Positions 22,228 through 30,088 of a DNA stretch of 34,391 nucleotides are shown here, in pieces. How positions within the stretch are numbered: position 1 is the first letter of the stretch; each line of letters begins with the position of its first letter. The position numbers were made by a program, and so were the translations under genes. The stretch comes from a virus: IMG/VR virus record IMGVR_UViG_3300042924_005820, positions 1 to 34,391 of that record. One strand, written 5' to 3'. The notes beneath the pieces are model-generated. The model saw nothing but the letters and a program-made list of their open reading frames with translations, did not search any database and was not told where the DNA came from.

Positions 22228-25200
22228 ATGGCACCGATTCCGGTCATGACCGAGGACGAATATCAGGCACGTTACGGTGCAACCGGAACTTCGATCCCAT
22301 CGCTTCCACCTGCGATGACTCCCGCAATCCCCATGGCGCAACCTCAGCTCAACATCCCTGTGATGGATGAAGCCGAGTACACAAGGCGCTACGGCTCGAT
22401 GGGCGACAACGCCATTCGGGCAATTAAGGACATCCCTGCGGGTATTTACAACGCCCCGCAAGCTCTGGTGAGCACCGGTATCGGCGCCGTTGGAGCTGCC
22501 GATGCCATGCTTAGCGGTGAGCAGCTCGCGCCCGAAGAGCGGCAAGCGGTCCGAAACGTGGGTTCCATTGCGGCGGCTACGGCTGGAGGTCTAGCAGGAG
22601 CAAAGGGCGGAGCTCTCCTTGGAGCACCCCTTGGACCTATCGGCGCAGGTGCCGGCGGACTTATCGGTGGCGCTATCGGCGGAGGTCTCGGCCTCCTTGG
22701 TGTGGACTACTTCGCAGAGCAGCAGGGAGTGGATGCACCCCGCACGGGCCAAGAGCGCATGAACGAGCTCGCCTACAACGTGACTGGCGGCGTTGGTGGA
22801 GACCTTGCGCTTCGTGGCGTAGGCACCGCAGCAAAGGGTGTAGTGAACCCCATCCGACGAACTTTCACCGAAGCAGGACGCACCGAAGCCGCTGCAAACG
22901 TCGCGCGGCAGGTATACGGCGAGGATGCCGTGATCAACCTCTTGGATAACGAGGGCATACTTCTCAAACAGGAGCCCCTCTCTCAGTACAAGACCACAGC
23001 CGACGTACTAGGCACTGAGGGCGCCGCCCAGCTACAAAAGCAGCTACAGATGGAGCAGTTCGGCGACCCTATCGGCGAGAAGCTCGTAGGGCGCGAAGGC
23101 GCGCGGAAGGAGATGCTTCAGAGCCTTGCACCAGAGGATGCAAGCATCGCCCGCGTGCAGCAGAACCTGTCAGACCAGATGGATGCGCTACGCTTCACAG
23201 CAGGAGCCGCAGACCGGCAGCTTGGCTCAAGCATCGATCCGACATCGGCAGGGGCAGGTATACGAGAGATTGCGGAACTCTTATACGGCAGGAACCGCGA
23301 AGGTGTGCGGGAAAACTTCCAAAGTATCCCCCAGTCTGAGGTCAAGCGATTCGCTCCCACGAGCGAGCTCCTCACCGCCACCGACCGCTTAAAGGAGCTT
23401 TTTGGCCCTGGGTCCGAAGGAGCGCCCAATGAGCTTAAGCGCATGGTCGAGACCCTCAACCCTGAACTGAAAGCCGCTCCCGATGTTGATCCAACCACTC
23501 GGATGCTCCAAGAGATCCGCGGGCAAGCTGCAAAAGAGGTGGATCCTCGGCTCTCTCTCGACTACCTCCAACGGCTCAGACGCTGGGGTGGGGAAGCGGC
23601 CACCAAATACTTCAACAAGGGAGAGAACCGCTCGGGCTCCGTCGCTCAGGCTGTCGTCAAAGATATCGACGAGGGGCTTAATCAGGCGGTCGAGAACGGG
23701 ACGATGCCAGCGGATCAGGCGGCAGCCTACAAGAGTGCTCTCAAATCTCATAAGGATATGGCGCAAACCTTTGAGCGTGGCCCTATGGGGCGGATCCTTC
23801 GCCGTGGAGAGGGCGTGGAGGGCTACAACATAGAACCCAGCTCAGTAGGCCGTCAGTTCTGGAACTCGAGCCCCGAGTCGATGAAGAGCTTCACTAAGGC
23901 GCTCGGCGGCAACATGGAGGCGCGCGAGCTCCTCGTGCGCGATGCCGTGACCGACTTTCGCGGAGCCACCCGCGACGTCGATGGAGGCTTTAAGTCAAAA
24001 GATGTCAAACGGTGGATGACCGAGCACGAGCCGCTTCTCAACACGTTCCCAGAGATGAAGAAGGCCGTAAACGAGATTTACGTGAACGAAGCCAAGCGGG
24101 CGCTCAAGACCAAGAACTTCTCTAAGTTTGTGGAGGCTAACCCAGAGCAAGCGGCCTCTGTTCTTTTGAGCGGTAAAGATTCCGCGCGAACCGCGGATCT
24201 CCTCCTGCGAGATATCAAGGACCGCCCCGATCTCGTTCAAGGCGTGCGCAGAGGTATCATCGACAAGCTCCACGATGACCTTTACAGCATAGCTGACCTG
24301 AGCGCCAAGCCTGCAACCTTTAAGCGCTTCATGGATAAGAACGGCAGCGTTCTCAATAAGTATTTCGACAAGGACCAAATGACCGCCCTTGAGCGGATCT
24401 ACTCGGATATGGCCTCAGAGGTCCGCACCGAGGAGCTCGCGCGTCGTGGGTCTATCGGCAACTCGGTAACAGCACAAAAGGGGGCCCTCAAGGCAGAGCT
24501 TCAAGAGCTGATCCAAGATGAGTTTGGCACGGTTGGCAGCATCCTCAGAAACGGCGGGAAAGTCGGCACGGCGCTTGGCGCGGCGGCTGGCTTCTCAAAC
24601 TTCGGCATCTTCGGGAGCATGGTGGGCGCCTCCGCTGGTGGCTCCCTCGGCGCCAAGGTTACGAATATGATCTCCCGCGCTGAGAACGCAGCCATGCGAG
24701 AGCTTGCCAAGGCGGCAGCCGACCCCGCTGTCGCGTTGCAGCTTCTTTCTAAGTCGAGCACGACCCGTAAGGGCGTCATCCGGCAGGTGCTTGAGAAGAA
24801 GATCAACCCGCTTCGGCAGCTTGTAGTCTCGGGCTATATCGGAACCCGAGAGGACGACAACAAAGCGGCAGAGGACTTGGCGGCGCTCCTCCCCGAGAAC
24901 CGGCTTATGGCTACACCTACCGCAGCCCCAACCCCCAGCCCCTCACAGGCGGCGGATCTGGCTGGGGCTCTTCTCCAACCGGCTTCACTCCGTACTATGG
25001 CAGGGGGGCAGGATATGAGCACAACCAAGCCAAAAGCACAGCCAGCAAAGCAAGCACCCGTGGGCGACGTGGAGCTTACCCCGCGACGGGTAGACCCTGC
25101 CTTGGTTAACGCCGTGGTTATGCAAGAGAGCGCAGGCAAGGCAAACGCCGTGGGCCCTCGCACTAAATACGGCAACGCAAAGGGTTTAATGCAGCTCCTC

Positions 25201-25626
25201 GACTCAACAGGGAGAGAGATGCACAAAAAGCTCGGCATTAAAGAGGCATACGACCCCTTTAACGCAGAACAAAACAAGAAGATCGGCACCGCCTACCTCG
25301 GGGAGCTTGTGGGCCGCTATCAAAACAACGTGCCCCTCGGTCTTGCAGCGTATAACTGGGGCATGGGCAACCTCGAAAAGGCTTTTGACAAATTAGGAGC
25401 GAAAGGCCCGATGCCCGTGCAGGCTCTTATGGAAGAAGCGGTCATCGAGGGAATGAGCAGCGGCCTTTCTGAAAAGCAGGCCAAGCGGGCAGCGGCGGCC
25501 AAGGTGGTTGATACCTTCGGCATCGAAGTGTTGAATCCCTATATGCCAGACGAGACGCGCAACTACGTGCGAAAGATCATGACTAATTACAACAAGAAAA
25601 GAGGCACCGGCCTCGTAGAGGTGTGA
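22228..25626 (+). CDS. Large internal virion protein with lytic transglycosylase domain
   Basis: At 1132 residues this is the largest gene. It is probably ejected into the cell envelope at infection. The C-terminal domain (about residues 955-1060) is a soluble lytic transglycosylase: catalytic E967 in VVMQESAGK, then NAKGLMQL, an NAEQNKKIGTAYL helix and AAYNWGMG. This would open peptidoglycan locally. Two Gly/Ala-rich hydrophobic stretches (residues ~112-160 and ~778-811) could enter a membrane. The long middle is helical. A Pro/Ala linker precedes the enzymatic domain. The order after two smaller ejection proteins and before the fibre is normal for podoviruses; P22 gp16 is shorter, so this is closer in plan to T7-like large core proteins. 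Confidence 0.85.
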   Translation: MAPIPVMTEDEYQARYGATGTSIPSLPPAMTPAIPMAQPQLNIPVMDEAEYTRRYGSMGDNAIRAIKDIPAGIYNAPQALVSTGIGAVGAADAMLSGEQLAPEERQAVRNVGSIAAATAGGLAGAKGGALLGAPLGPIGAGAGGLIGGAIGGGLGLLGVDYFAEQQGVDAPRTGQERMNELAYNVTGGVGGDLALRGVGTAAKGVVNPIRRTFTEAGRTEAAANVARQVYGEDAVINLLDNEGILLKQEPLSQYKTTADVLGTEGAAQLQKQLQMEQFGDPIGEKLVGREGARKEMLQSLAPEDASIARVQQNLSDQMDALRFTAGAADRQLGSSIDPTSAGAGIREIAELLYGRNREGVRENFQSIPQSEVKRFAPTSELLTATDRLKELFGPGSEGAPNELKRMVETLNPELKAAPDVDPTTRMLQEIRGQAAKEVDPRLSLDYLQRLRRWGGEAATKYFNKGENRSGSVAQAVVKDIDEGLNQAVENGTMPADQAAAYKSALKSHKDMAQTFERGPMGRILRRGEGVEGYNIEPSSVGRQFWNSSPESMKSFTKALGGNMEARELLVRDAVTDFRGATRDVDGGFKSKDVKRWMTEHEPLLNTFPEMKKAVNEIYVNEAKRALKTKNFSKFVEANPEQAASVLLSGKDSARTADLLLRDIKDRPDLVQGVRRGIIDKLHDDLYSIADLSAKPATFKRFMDKNGSVLNKYFDKDQMTALERIYSDMASEVRTEELARRGSIGNSVTAQKGALKAELQELIQDEFGTVGSILRNGGKVGTALGAAAGFSNFGIFGSMVGASAGGSLGAKVTNMISRAENAAMRELAKAAADPAVALQLLSKSSTTRKGVIRQVLEKKINPLRQLVVSGYIGTREDDNKAAEDLAALLPENRLMATPTAAPTPSPSQAADLAGALLQPASLRTMAGGQDMSTTKPKAQPAKQAPVGDVELTPRRVDPALVNAVVMQESAGKANAVGPRTKYGNAKGLMQLLDSTGREMHKKLGIKEAYDPFNAEQNKKIGTAYLGELVGRYQNNVPLGLAAYNWGMGNLEKAFDKLGAKGPMPVQALMEEAVIEGMSSGLSEKQAKRAAAAKVVDTFGIEVLNPYMPDETRNYVRKIMTNYNKKRGTGLVEV

Positions 25627-25627
25627 G

Positions 25628-26875
25628 ATGGGATGGAACGGGGCGGGAAATTTTCAGCGCACAAACGGCTCCTTTTCGGGCTCTGAGGTCTGGCAAGACG
25701 ATTCCAGCGCCGGATATGACATCGTAGACGCTCGCCACGACTCGCACGACCAAGACCTTGCGCAGGGAATTAACAACTGCCTGACTAAGGACGGGCAGAA
25801 CTCCCCAACCGCTAACCTTTCGATGAACAGCTACAAGCACACGAACGTGGGAGATGGTACCGCGCGCAATCAGTACGCAACCGTGGGACAGCTTCAGGAT
25901 CAGGGCGTGCAAGCTTTAAGCGTTGGCGGCACCGCTAACGCTATCACCGCAAGCATGAGCCCCGTGATCTCGTCGTACGTTACAGGAGGGCGCTACACCT
26001 TTAAAGCGATCAGCAACTCAAGCAGCACCGTCACTCTCAAGATCGATTCGGCCCCAGCCGTAGCGGTTCAGTACAACGGCGCCGCGCTTGTAAACGGAGA
26101 GATCGCCGCTAATCAGTGGCACACAGTAGTTTATGACGGCTCGGTTTTCCAACTCCTCAACCCTGCGATGAGCGCAAGCACTCGCACGCTTCCCGCCTCC
26201 GTGGCTCAGGTTCAGGACGGAGACTACATCTGGCTTGGCACGACCGGCGGCACCGCGACAGCGCAAACAGCAACGGCAAGCCCCGCTATTACCGCTTACA
26301 AGGCAGGACAGAAATTCAGAATGAAGGTAGGCGCTGGTCTTGCATCCACTGGAAACGCAGAAACGACCCACACGCTTAATATCAACGGGATCGGCGCAAA
26401 GGAATTTCGCGACAACGGAACAGGCTCTAAGCCAACGCTCGGCACATGGGGAGCCGGATCGATTGTTGAGGCCCTCTATGACGGGACCTACTTTTTCATC
26501 ATAAACGATCCTGGGCTTTGGCTTAGCTACACCCCAACCATCACGGCCTCTGGGAGCATGACCATCTCAAGCGTTGTCGTGAACGATGCGGTTTTCAGGA
26601 AAAGCGGCACAAACGTGACGCTGTGGCTGAATGTCTCGTTTACAACCGGTGGAACAGCTTCGAACTCGGTCTATATCACCTTACCGGTGAATCAGATCGG
26701 TTATGCCGGTACGACTGGGTTTTCAACTTTGAATTTTGACGGAGTAACGGTGCAGGGCTTTGGGACGTTCTTTAGCGCAACGCAGGTTCAGGTCTCTAAG
26801 GATTTAGCCAGCACGAATTTCAACCTTGGAGCCTCGAAGTTTGTTCGGTTCAATATCTCCTACGATGCGGTGTAA
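25628..26875 (+). CDS. Tail fibre protein
   Basis: The 415-residue product starts one base after the previous stop. The N-terminus (GWNGAGNFQRTNGSF, DSHDQDLAQGINNCLTKDG) matches the pattern of podoviral fibres that attach to the tail: a G-W-N/G-x-GNF start and a D-I-x-A-x-x-HD-x-HDQD-like segment. Next come two related beta modules of about 80-90 residues, roughly residues 97-178 and 205-297, each with a SPVI/SPAI-x-x-Y start, a GG/GQ-x-F-K strand and ending in YDG-x-x-F. The C-terminal ~110 residues may contact the receptor. A small assembly chaperone follows. Confidence 0.75.
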   Translation: MGWNGAGNFQRTNGSFSGSEVWQDDSSAGYDIVDARHDSHDQDLAQGINNCLTKDGQNSPTANLSMNSYKHTNVGDGTARNQYATVGQLQDQGVQALSVGGTANAITASMSPVISSYVTGGRYTFKAISNSSSTVTLKIDSAPAVAVQYNGAALVNGEIAANQWHTVVYDGSVFQLLNPAMSASTRTLPASVAQVQDGDYIWLGTTGGTATAQTATASPAITAYKAGQKFRMKVGAGLASTGNAETTHTLNINGIGAKEFRDNGTGSKPTLGTWGAGSIVEALYDGTYFFIINDPGLWLSYTPTITASGSMTISSVVVNDAVFRKSGTNVTLWLNVSFTTGGTASNSVYITLPVNQIGYAGTTGFSTLNFDGVTVQGFGTFFSATQVQVSKDLASTNFNLGASKFVRFNISYDAV

Positions 26876-26877
26876 CT

Positions 26878-27117
26878 ATGAACTACGTTGATGTGTGCCC
26901 TATAGGGTTTCAGGCTAATGATTGCTCGGATGATTTCATCCGAGATTATGTTAAGGCGTGGCGCAATCAAGAGCTTGCATCTTGCGACTGGACCCAGTTG
27001 TCTGACTCGCCGGTTTCAAATAAATCAGAGTGGGCCGCGTATCGGCAGGAGCTTCGCGACCTTCCCGAGCAGGGGCCCGATCCGAAGCTTTGGGTTTTTC
27101 CGGTGAGGCCAGCATAA
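26878..27117 (+). CDS. Tail fibre assembly chaperone-like protein
   Basis: The 79-residue product follows the fibre gene by two bases. Its core (RDYVKAWRNQELASCDWTQLSDSP, here two helices, then WAAYRQELRDLP) matches the usual pattern of phage tail assembly chaperones: a helix ending with DW-x-x-L-x-D-x-P, then W-x-x-YR-x-x-LR-D-x-P, followed by a short WVFP-like tail. These proteins help fibres fold or join. Length and position are normal for the family, so confidence is fairly high. Confidence 0.75.
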   Translation: MNYVDVCPIGFQANDCSDDFIRDYVKAWRNQELASCDWTQLSDSPVSNKSEWAAYRQELRDLPEQGPDPKLWVFPVRPA

Positions 27118-27120
27118 GCC

Positions 27121-27381
27121 ATGACAGACAAGCAAAAAGCCATGATGAACGCACTTGCGCCAGCTCTGAGCTTGTTGCTTTTCGGCTTCTTTGTCTTTGT
27201 CTCCCGTGAATTTATCGAATCCGTGCGAGCGGATCAGGCAGTACACGCACAACAGATCCGGCACCTTGAGCAGATGGTCGCTGAAAAGAGTATGCAGCTG
27301 CAATTCATTGAATCTCAAATGCACGACCTAAAAGACACGCTTCGCCGCATAGAGGCGAAGATCGACGAGATCCACAAATGA
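27121..27381 (+). CDS. Inner-membrane protein with coiled coil (i-spanin or holin-like)
   Basis: The 86-residue product has one N-terminal transmembrane segment (about residues 10-28, ALAPALSLLLFGFFVFVS) and a charged helical remainder with coiled-coil periodicity (HLEQMVAEKSMQLQFIESQ to RRIEAKIDEIHK). This is the topology of an inner-membrane spanin or of a one-TM holin. It overlaps by ATGA the exported Cys-rich gene, which suggests a lysis pair. No o-spanin lipoprotein is nested here. Holin versus spanin cannot be decided; a second holin-like gene is present at 5575. Confidence 0.6.
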   Translation: MTDKQKAMMNALAPALSLLLFGFFVFVSREFIESVRADQAVHAQQIRHLEQMVAEKSMQLQFIESQMHDLKDTLRRIEAKIDEIHK

Positions 27382-28196
27382 ATGTTAAAGCCCTCCTCCT
27401 CGCCGCTTCCATCCTCACGACGGGGACCGCAAGCGCCGAGAATGTGGGCCTAAGCTACCTCGGGATCTGTAACCCCACGTGGCCCTGCGAGCGCTCGCTG
27501 AACGCTTTCCGTCATAGTGAGACAATACGCACCGGCTGGCTCGAGCAGAGCTTCGGCGTTGCGTGCCCGTGTGCGGATAAGCTCCTGCGCGACAAGCGGC
27601 CCAAAGAGGTGCGGATCCACCTTGCAAACGGGCCCTGCCTTCGGAATCGCCGATGTAGTAGGGGGGAGGTCTTCCACGGGTTTACTGTTGCGAAAGCGAA
27701 CCGAGACCTTAAGCGAGAAGGCAGCAAGATAGCGCAGCGCGTGGCAAAGATAGCGCAGCGGGTGAGGGAGCGCCTATCTCGGGCCCGTGGCGCCCTTGTG
27801 TGCTACATTTCGCCGGTCTTGGAGGCTGACATAGGGGAACAGCAAAGGCGGGCCCTGCATCGCATAGCGGGCGCATATCTGCCCCACTGTACGCTGGTCG
27901 ATAGCCCGCACAAACGCCCATGTTTGCCCGATACAGTATGCGAGGCGCATGGTGACACCCCCACGCTCAAAAGCCCCTGCATCGCCGATCTCGATGGTGT
28001 ATCAGCCCATGATACACACGTGCCGAGCTACTTGCGCCGGTTTGCGAAATGCGACATCGCCTATCTCTGGGCGCATGGCTTCAACTGCAACGAAAAGGGA
28101 GCAAGCTTCTCAGGCCCTCCCGCCGCGCGTAATTGCGCAGGAGCCACGCAGGACATCGATAAGCTCGTGAAGTGGCTGAGAGCCACCTATAGGTAA
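27378..28196 (+). CDS. Exported Cys-rich protein, candidate novel lysin
   Basis: The 272-residue product has a Sec signal (MNVKALLLAASILTTGTASA, cleavage after residue 20) and 14 cysteines (31, 37, 63, 65, 87, 93, 142, 171, 182, 188, 201, 225, 237, 253), pointing to a disulphide-rich periplasmic protein. Strand-like segments with acids at their ends occur in order: KEVRIHLANGPC, GALVCYISPVLEAD, CIADLDG and CDIAYLWAHGFNC. This is reminiscent of a TIM-barrel glycosidase, with E149, D151, D204 and D206 as candidate catalytic residues. A tandem KIAQRVA/KIAQRVR occurs at 118-130. It occupies the lysis position after the fibre genes and overlaps a membrane protein gene, and no other free endolysin is visible. 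The lysin role is inference; no family is recognised. Confidence 0.55.
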   Translation: MNVKALLLAASILTTGTASAENVGLSYLGICNPTWPCERSLNAFRHSETIRTGWLEQSFGVACPCADKLLRDKRPKEVRIHLANGPCLRNRRCSRGEVFHGFTVAKANRDLKREGSKIAQRVAKIAQRVRERLSRARGALVCYISPVLEADIGEQQRRALHRIAGAYLPHCTLVDSPHKRPCLPDTVCEAHGDTPTLKSPCIADLDGVSAHDTHVPSYLRRFAKCDIAYLWAHGFNCNEKGASFSGPPAARNCAGATQDIDKLVKWLRATYR

Positions 28197-28197
28197 G

Positions 28198-28273
28198 TGG
28201 CTCCACGGGAGGGACTCGAACCCCCGACAAGGCGGTTAACAGCCGCCTGCTCTACCAACTGAGCTACCGTGGA
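28198..28273 (-). tRNA. tRNA-Asn (anticodon GTT)
   Basis: A complete 76-base tRNA reads on the minus strand: acceptor TCCACGG pairs with CCGTGGA, D stem GCTC/GAGC with AGTTGGTA loop, anticodon stem GGCGG/CCGCC with loop CTGTTAA (anticodon GTT), T arm with TTCGAGT and one G-T pair, discriminator G and encoded CCA. The starting T matches bacterial tRNA-Asn. It is the last gene of the leftward early operon, and its CCA ends one base from the convergent stop codon at 28196. Confidence 0.95.
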
Positions 28274-28285
28274 GCATGAAATCAT

Positions 28286-28597
28286 TTAGAAGGGTATCTC
28301 ATCCTTAGAGAGATCGTACTTCTTCACCTCAAACGTAGGAGGAGGCGGGCCGTCCTCGGTCGCTGCCTCTCCCTTCGCTGCGCGGCGGCGCTCAGCATTA
28401 AACTCAGCAGCTTGAGCTACGAGGCTTGCGATAGCGGAAAGATCCCAGTCATTCAGGTATTTCGACTCCTTCCACTCGCCGGTCTCTTTGTCTTTGTATC
28501 GCTTGCTTAGGTTCCAACTGATACTGTGCGCACCTTGCCAACCGGTCAACTTCACGCCGCTGATCTGGCTTTTAAATTCCACTAACGGTTTATTCAT
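28286..28597 (-). CDS. SSB-like protein with DEIPF tail
   Basis: I start at the ATG at 28597, which overlaps the previous stop as ATGAATAA; the product is 103 residues. The core (VEFKSQISGVKLTGWQGAHSISWNLSKRYKDK, then SKYLNDWDLSAIASLV) looks like a small beta-sheet plus helix nucleic-acid protein. It then has an acidic/proline linker and ends KYDLSKDEIPF. A D-E/D-I-P-F terminus is the interaction tip of bacterial single-strand DNA-binding proteins, which recruits repair and replication proteins. I infer single-strand binding or mimicry of the host SSB tip, in line with the recombination genes upstream in the same operon. Confidence 0.6.
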   Translation of the reverse strand: MNKPLVEFKSQISGVKLTGWQGAHSISWNLSKRYKDKETGEWKESKYLNDWDLSAIASLVAQAAEFNAERRRAAKGEAATEDGPPPPTFEVKKYDLSKDEIPF

Positions 28598-28913
28598 CTT
28601 TTCCATCCCATAAAAGCGGCCCCACGCTATGCGCGAGAGGCCAGTATCTACATATTTCCCGAGCGAGAGCGCACTTCCCAGCGTAGCTCTGCTCAGCCTT
28701 TGCAATCAGCACCCAGCGGTAGAAGAGCTCCCAGTCTACCTGCTGAATCCCTTTGTCTCCTCGTCCCTGATGAGCCTCTCCGAACTCGAAATCGTGGATA
28801 CTGCACCCACGCGTAAACGGGTGGTTTGCGGGAAGCTTAAACGGCCCGTACCCACAGCCGACCTCCTCGTCCTCTGGTAGGAGGTGCTTAAAAATCGACC
28901 GTATCCAACTCAT
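28590..28913 (-). CDS. Hypothetical protein with C-x-x-HD motif
   Basis: The 107-residue product has a GCGYGPFKLPANHPFTRGC segment followed by SIHDFEFGEA, then helices (DWELFYRWVLIAKAEQ, LAREICRYWPL). The order GC-x-GPF, C-x-x-HD recalls the calcium loop and HD active site of phospholipase A2-type folds, but the usual CC-x-x-HD-x-C is not fully met (a single C, with F where C would be). No signal peptide is seen. It is part of the tight leftward operon, overlapping its upstream neighbour by 26 bases and its downstream one by eight. Function is unproved. Confidence 0.5.
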   Translation of the reverse strand: MSWIRSIFKHLLPEDEEVGCGYGPFKLPANHPFTRGCSIHDFEFGEAHQGRGDKGIQQVDWELFYRWVLIAKAEQSYAGKCALAREICRYWPLAHSVGPLLWDGKDE

Positions 28914-29355
28914 CTCTCACCCTTGCAATCACTCGCAGCCTACTTGCGTCTATCTCCACCACCGGCCCGTCTGGGTGAGTCTCTCGCTCGGTCTTACGAG
29001 CGGCCCAAACGAGCGGCGCGTGGTTCATCTCATGGATCGCAGTATAGGCGATCACCCCGTCACCATCGAACCGTAGGACGAAAAAATAGGGGCGCCCCGT
29101 TGCTTGCCATGTAGCCCGAGCCCATAAGAGCTTATGCAGCGGCATGAAGATCGTGCGGTAGGTATCACTAGCGCAGCTCCTACAGCGGATCTCGATGAAG
29201 GCCGTAACGCGCCCGTCCTTAATAGCTGCGTAGTCTGCAAGGTAGAGCTTATCTTCTACCAATTTCTTGAGGTCTGCCTTCCACGCGCGAGCGAGCAGGG
29301 CGGCTACTTGCCGCTCGTTCTCTAAATCCTCCTCTGTCTCGTTGCGTGGTGTCAT
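28888..29355 (-). CDS. Possible PD-(D/E)XK-type nuclease-like protein
   Basis: I start at the ATG at 29355, coupled by ATGA to the HNH gene; the product is 155 residues. After helices (NERQVAALLARAWKADLKKL) comes DYAAIKDGRVTAFIEIRCRS. A D followed ~13 residues later by E-I-R in a strand looks like the core of a PD-(D/E)XK nuclease, with R in place of the usual K. Then comes a helix-rich segment (TIFMPLHKLLWARATWQATG) and the strand PYFFVLRFD. Holliday-junction or VRR-type nucleases have this general look. The EIR variation makes activity uncertain, so I label it as possible. Confidence 0.5.
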   Translation of the reverse strand: MTPRNETEEDLENERQVAALLARAWKADLKKLVEDKLYLADYAAIKDGRVTAFIEIRCRSCASDTYRTIFMPLHKLLWARATWQATGRPYFFVLRFDGDGVIAYTAIHEMNHAPLVWAARKTERETHPDGPVVEIDASRLRVIARVRDELDTVDF

Positions 29356-29762
29356 TTGCTTTTTGACGTGCCCGAACCATTGCAAAACGTGCCCCAAAGG
29401 TTTAAGCCACCCCTTGCGGCTTTGCTCAGCAGGCGATCCATGAACGTGCGTTCTCTTAGCCACTTCCAGTAATCCTCACCACTGAGGCGCTCACTATCCT
29501 TGTGACAGATGCTACAAAGGCAGTGAAGGTTTTCCGGTCGATTGCTGCCTCCATGGCACAAAGCAGTAATGTGCGCCCGCTCCGTAGCCACTCCTTGATT
29601 GTCAAATCCGCACGCAAAGCAGGGATCACCGGAAAGGAACTCCGTCATGCTGTCAAACCCTTTTACTTCCCATAAGCGTGGAGCCCAGAACTCTCGGATA
29701 GCTTTATGAGAGGGCATGGTGCTTCGCTTTTCAATCTGCCTGCGCTTGCTCCTGTGTGTCAT
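29352..29762 (-). CDS. HNH endonuclease
   Basis: The 136-residue product shows a full HNH/zinc layout: C48-F-A-C51, ERAHI with H64, GGSNRPENLH with N78 and H80, and C83-S-I-C86-H87. The basic N-terminus (THRSKRRQIEKRS) may bind DNA. The cysteine pairs hold a zinc and the histidines make the nicking or cutting metal site. It overlaps both neighbours by ATGA. HNH nucleases in phages may act in homing, or help terminase when encoded nearby; here it lies in the early operon, so a homing or host-DNA role is more likely. Confidence 0.8.
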   Translation of the reverse strand: MTHRSKRRQIEKRSTMPSHKAIREFWAPRLWEVKGFDSMTEFLSGDPCFACGFDNQGVATERAHITALCHGGSNRPENLHCLCSICHKDSERLSGEDYWKWLRERTFMDRLLSKAARGGLNLWGTFCNGSGTSKSK

Positions 29763-30088
29763 ACTTCCTCCTTCGGCGGCTGGGGTAGCGGCATCCAGTG
29801 AGTCGCTTCCTTTAGCTTAAAAAAACAAGAATCAATAAAAATTCCTTGCTGATTAGGATCGAAAGAACCAATTGCCATGAGATTATCTTTCAAACACCAA
29901 ATGACCCCTTTGTGCGGCTCCGGCAACCGATCCTTCACCGAGATCCACTGCGGCACTGCGGCTTTGTAGCCAGCGAGAAAATTCTCTCGTGCTGACTTCC
30001 TCATACCCTCAGCTTCTGGGAGATTTCCCCACCAGTCCTTTGTGTACTCCTCTGCCAACTCTTCAGGTGTTTTCATTGTCACACTCAT
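29759..30088 (-). CDS. Two-module protein: AEE-helix module plus DUF551-like domain
   Basis: The 109-residue product starts at an ATGA overlap at 30088. Residues 5-45 (MKTPEELAEEYTKDWWG, then SARENFLAGYKAAV) closely match the separate small protein encoded next door at 30085-30267. Residues 46-105 (QWISVKDRLPEPHKGVIWCL, FFKLKEATHWMPLPQPP) match the DUF551 pattern (W-I-x-V-x-DRLP, HW-x-P-LP-x-PP). A DUF551-like domain also stands as its own gene at 30264-30545. So this gene is either the fused or the ancestral form of those two. Function of DUF551 is unknown. Confidence 0.7.
   Translation of the reverse strand: MSVTMKTPEELAEEYTKDWWGNLPEAEGMRKSARENFLAGYKAAVPQWISVKDRLPEPHKGVIWCLKDNLMAIGSFDPNQQGIFIDSCFFKLKEATHWMPLPQPPKEEV

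Noticed and set aside
28198-28273. tRNA gene as the phage attachment site
   Set aside because: The tRNA is complete and sits inside the early/late operon junction, 23 kb from the integrase; an attP there is not supported.
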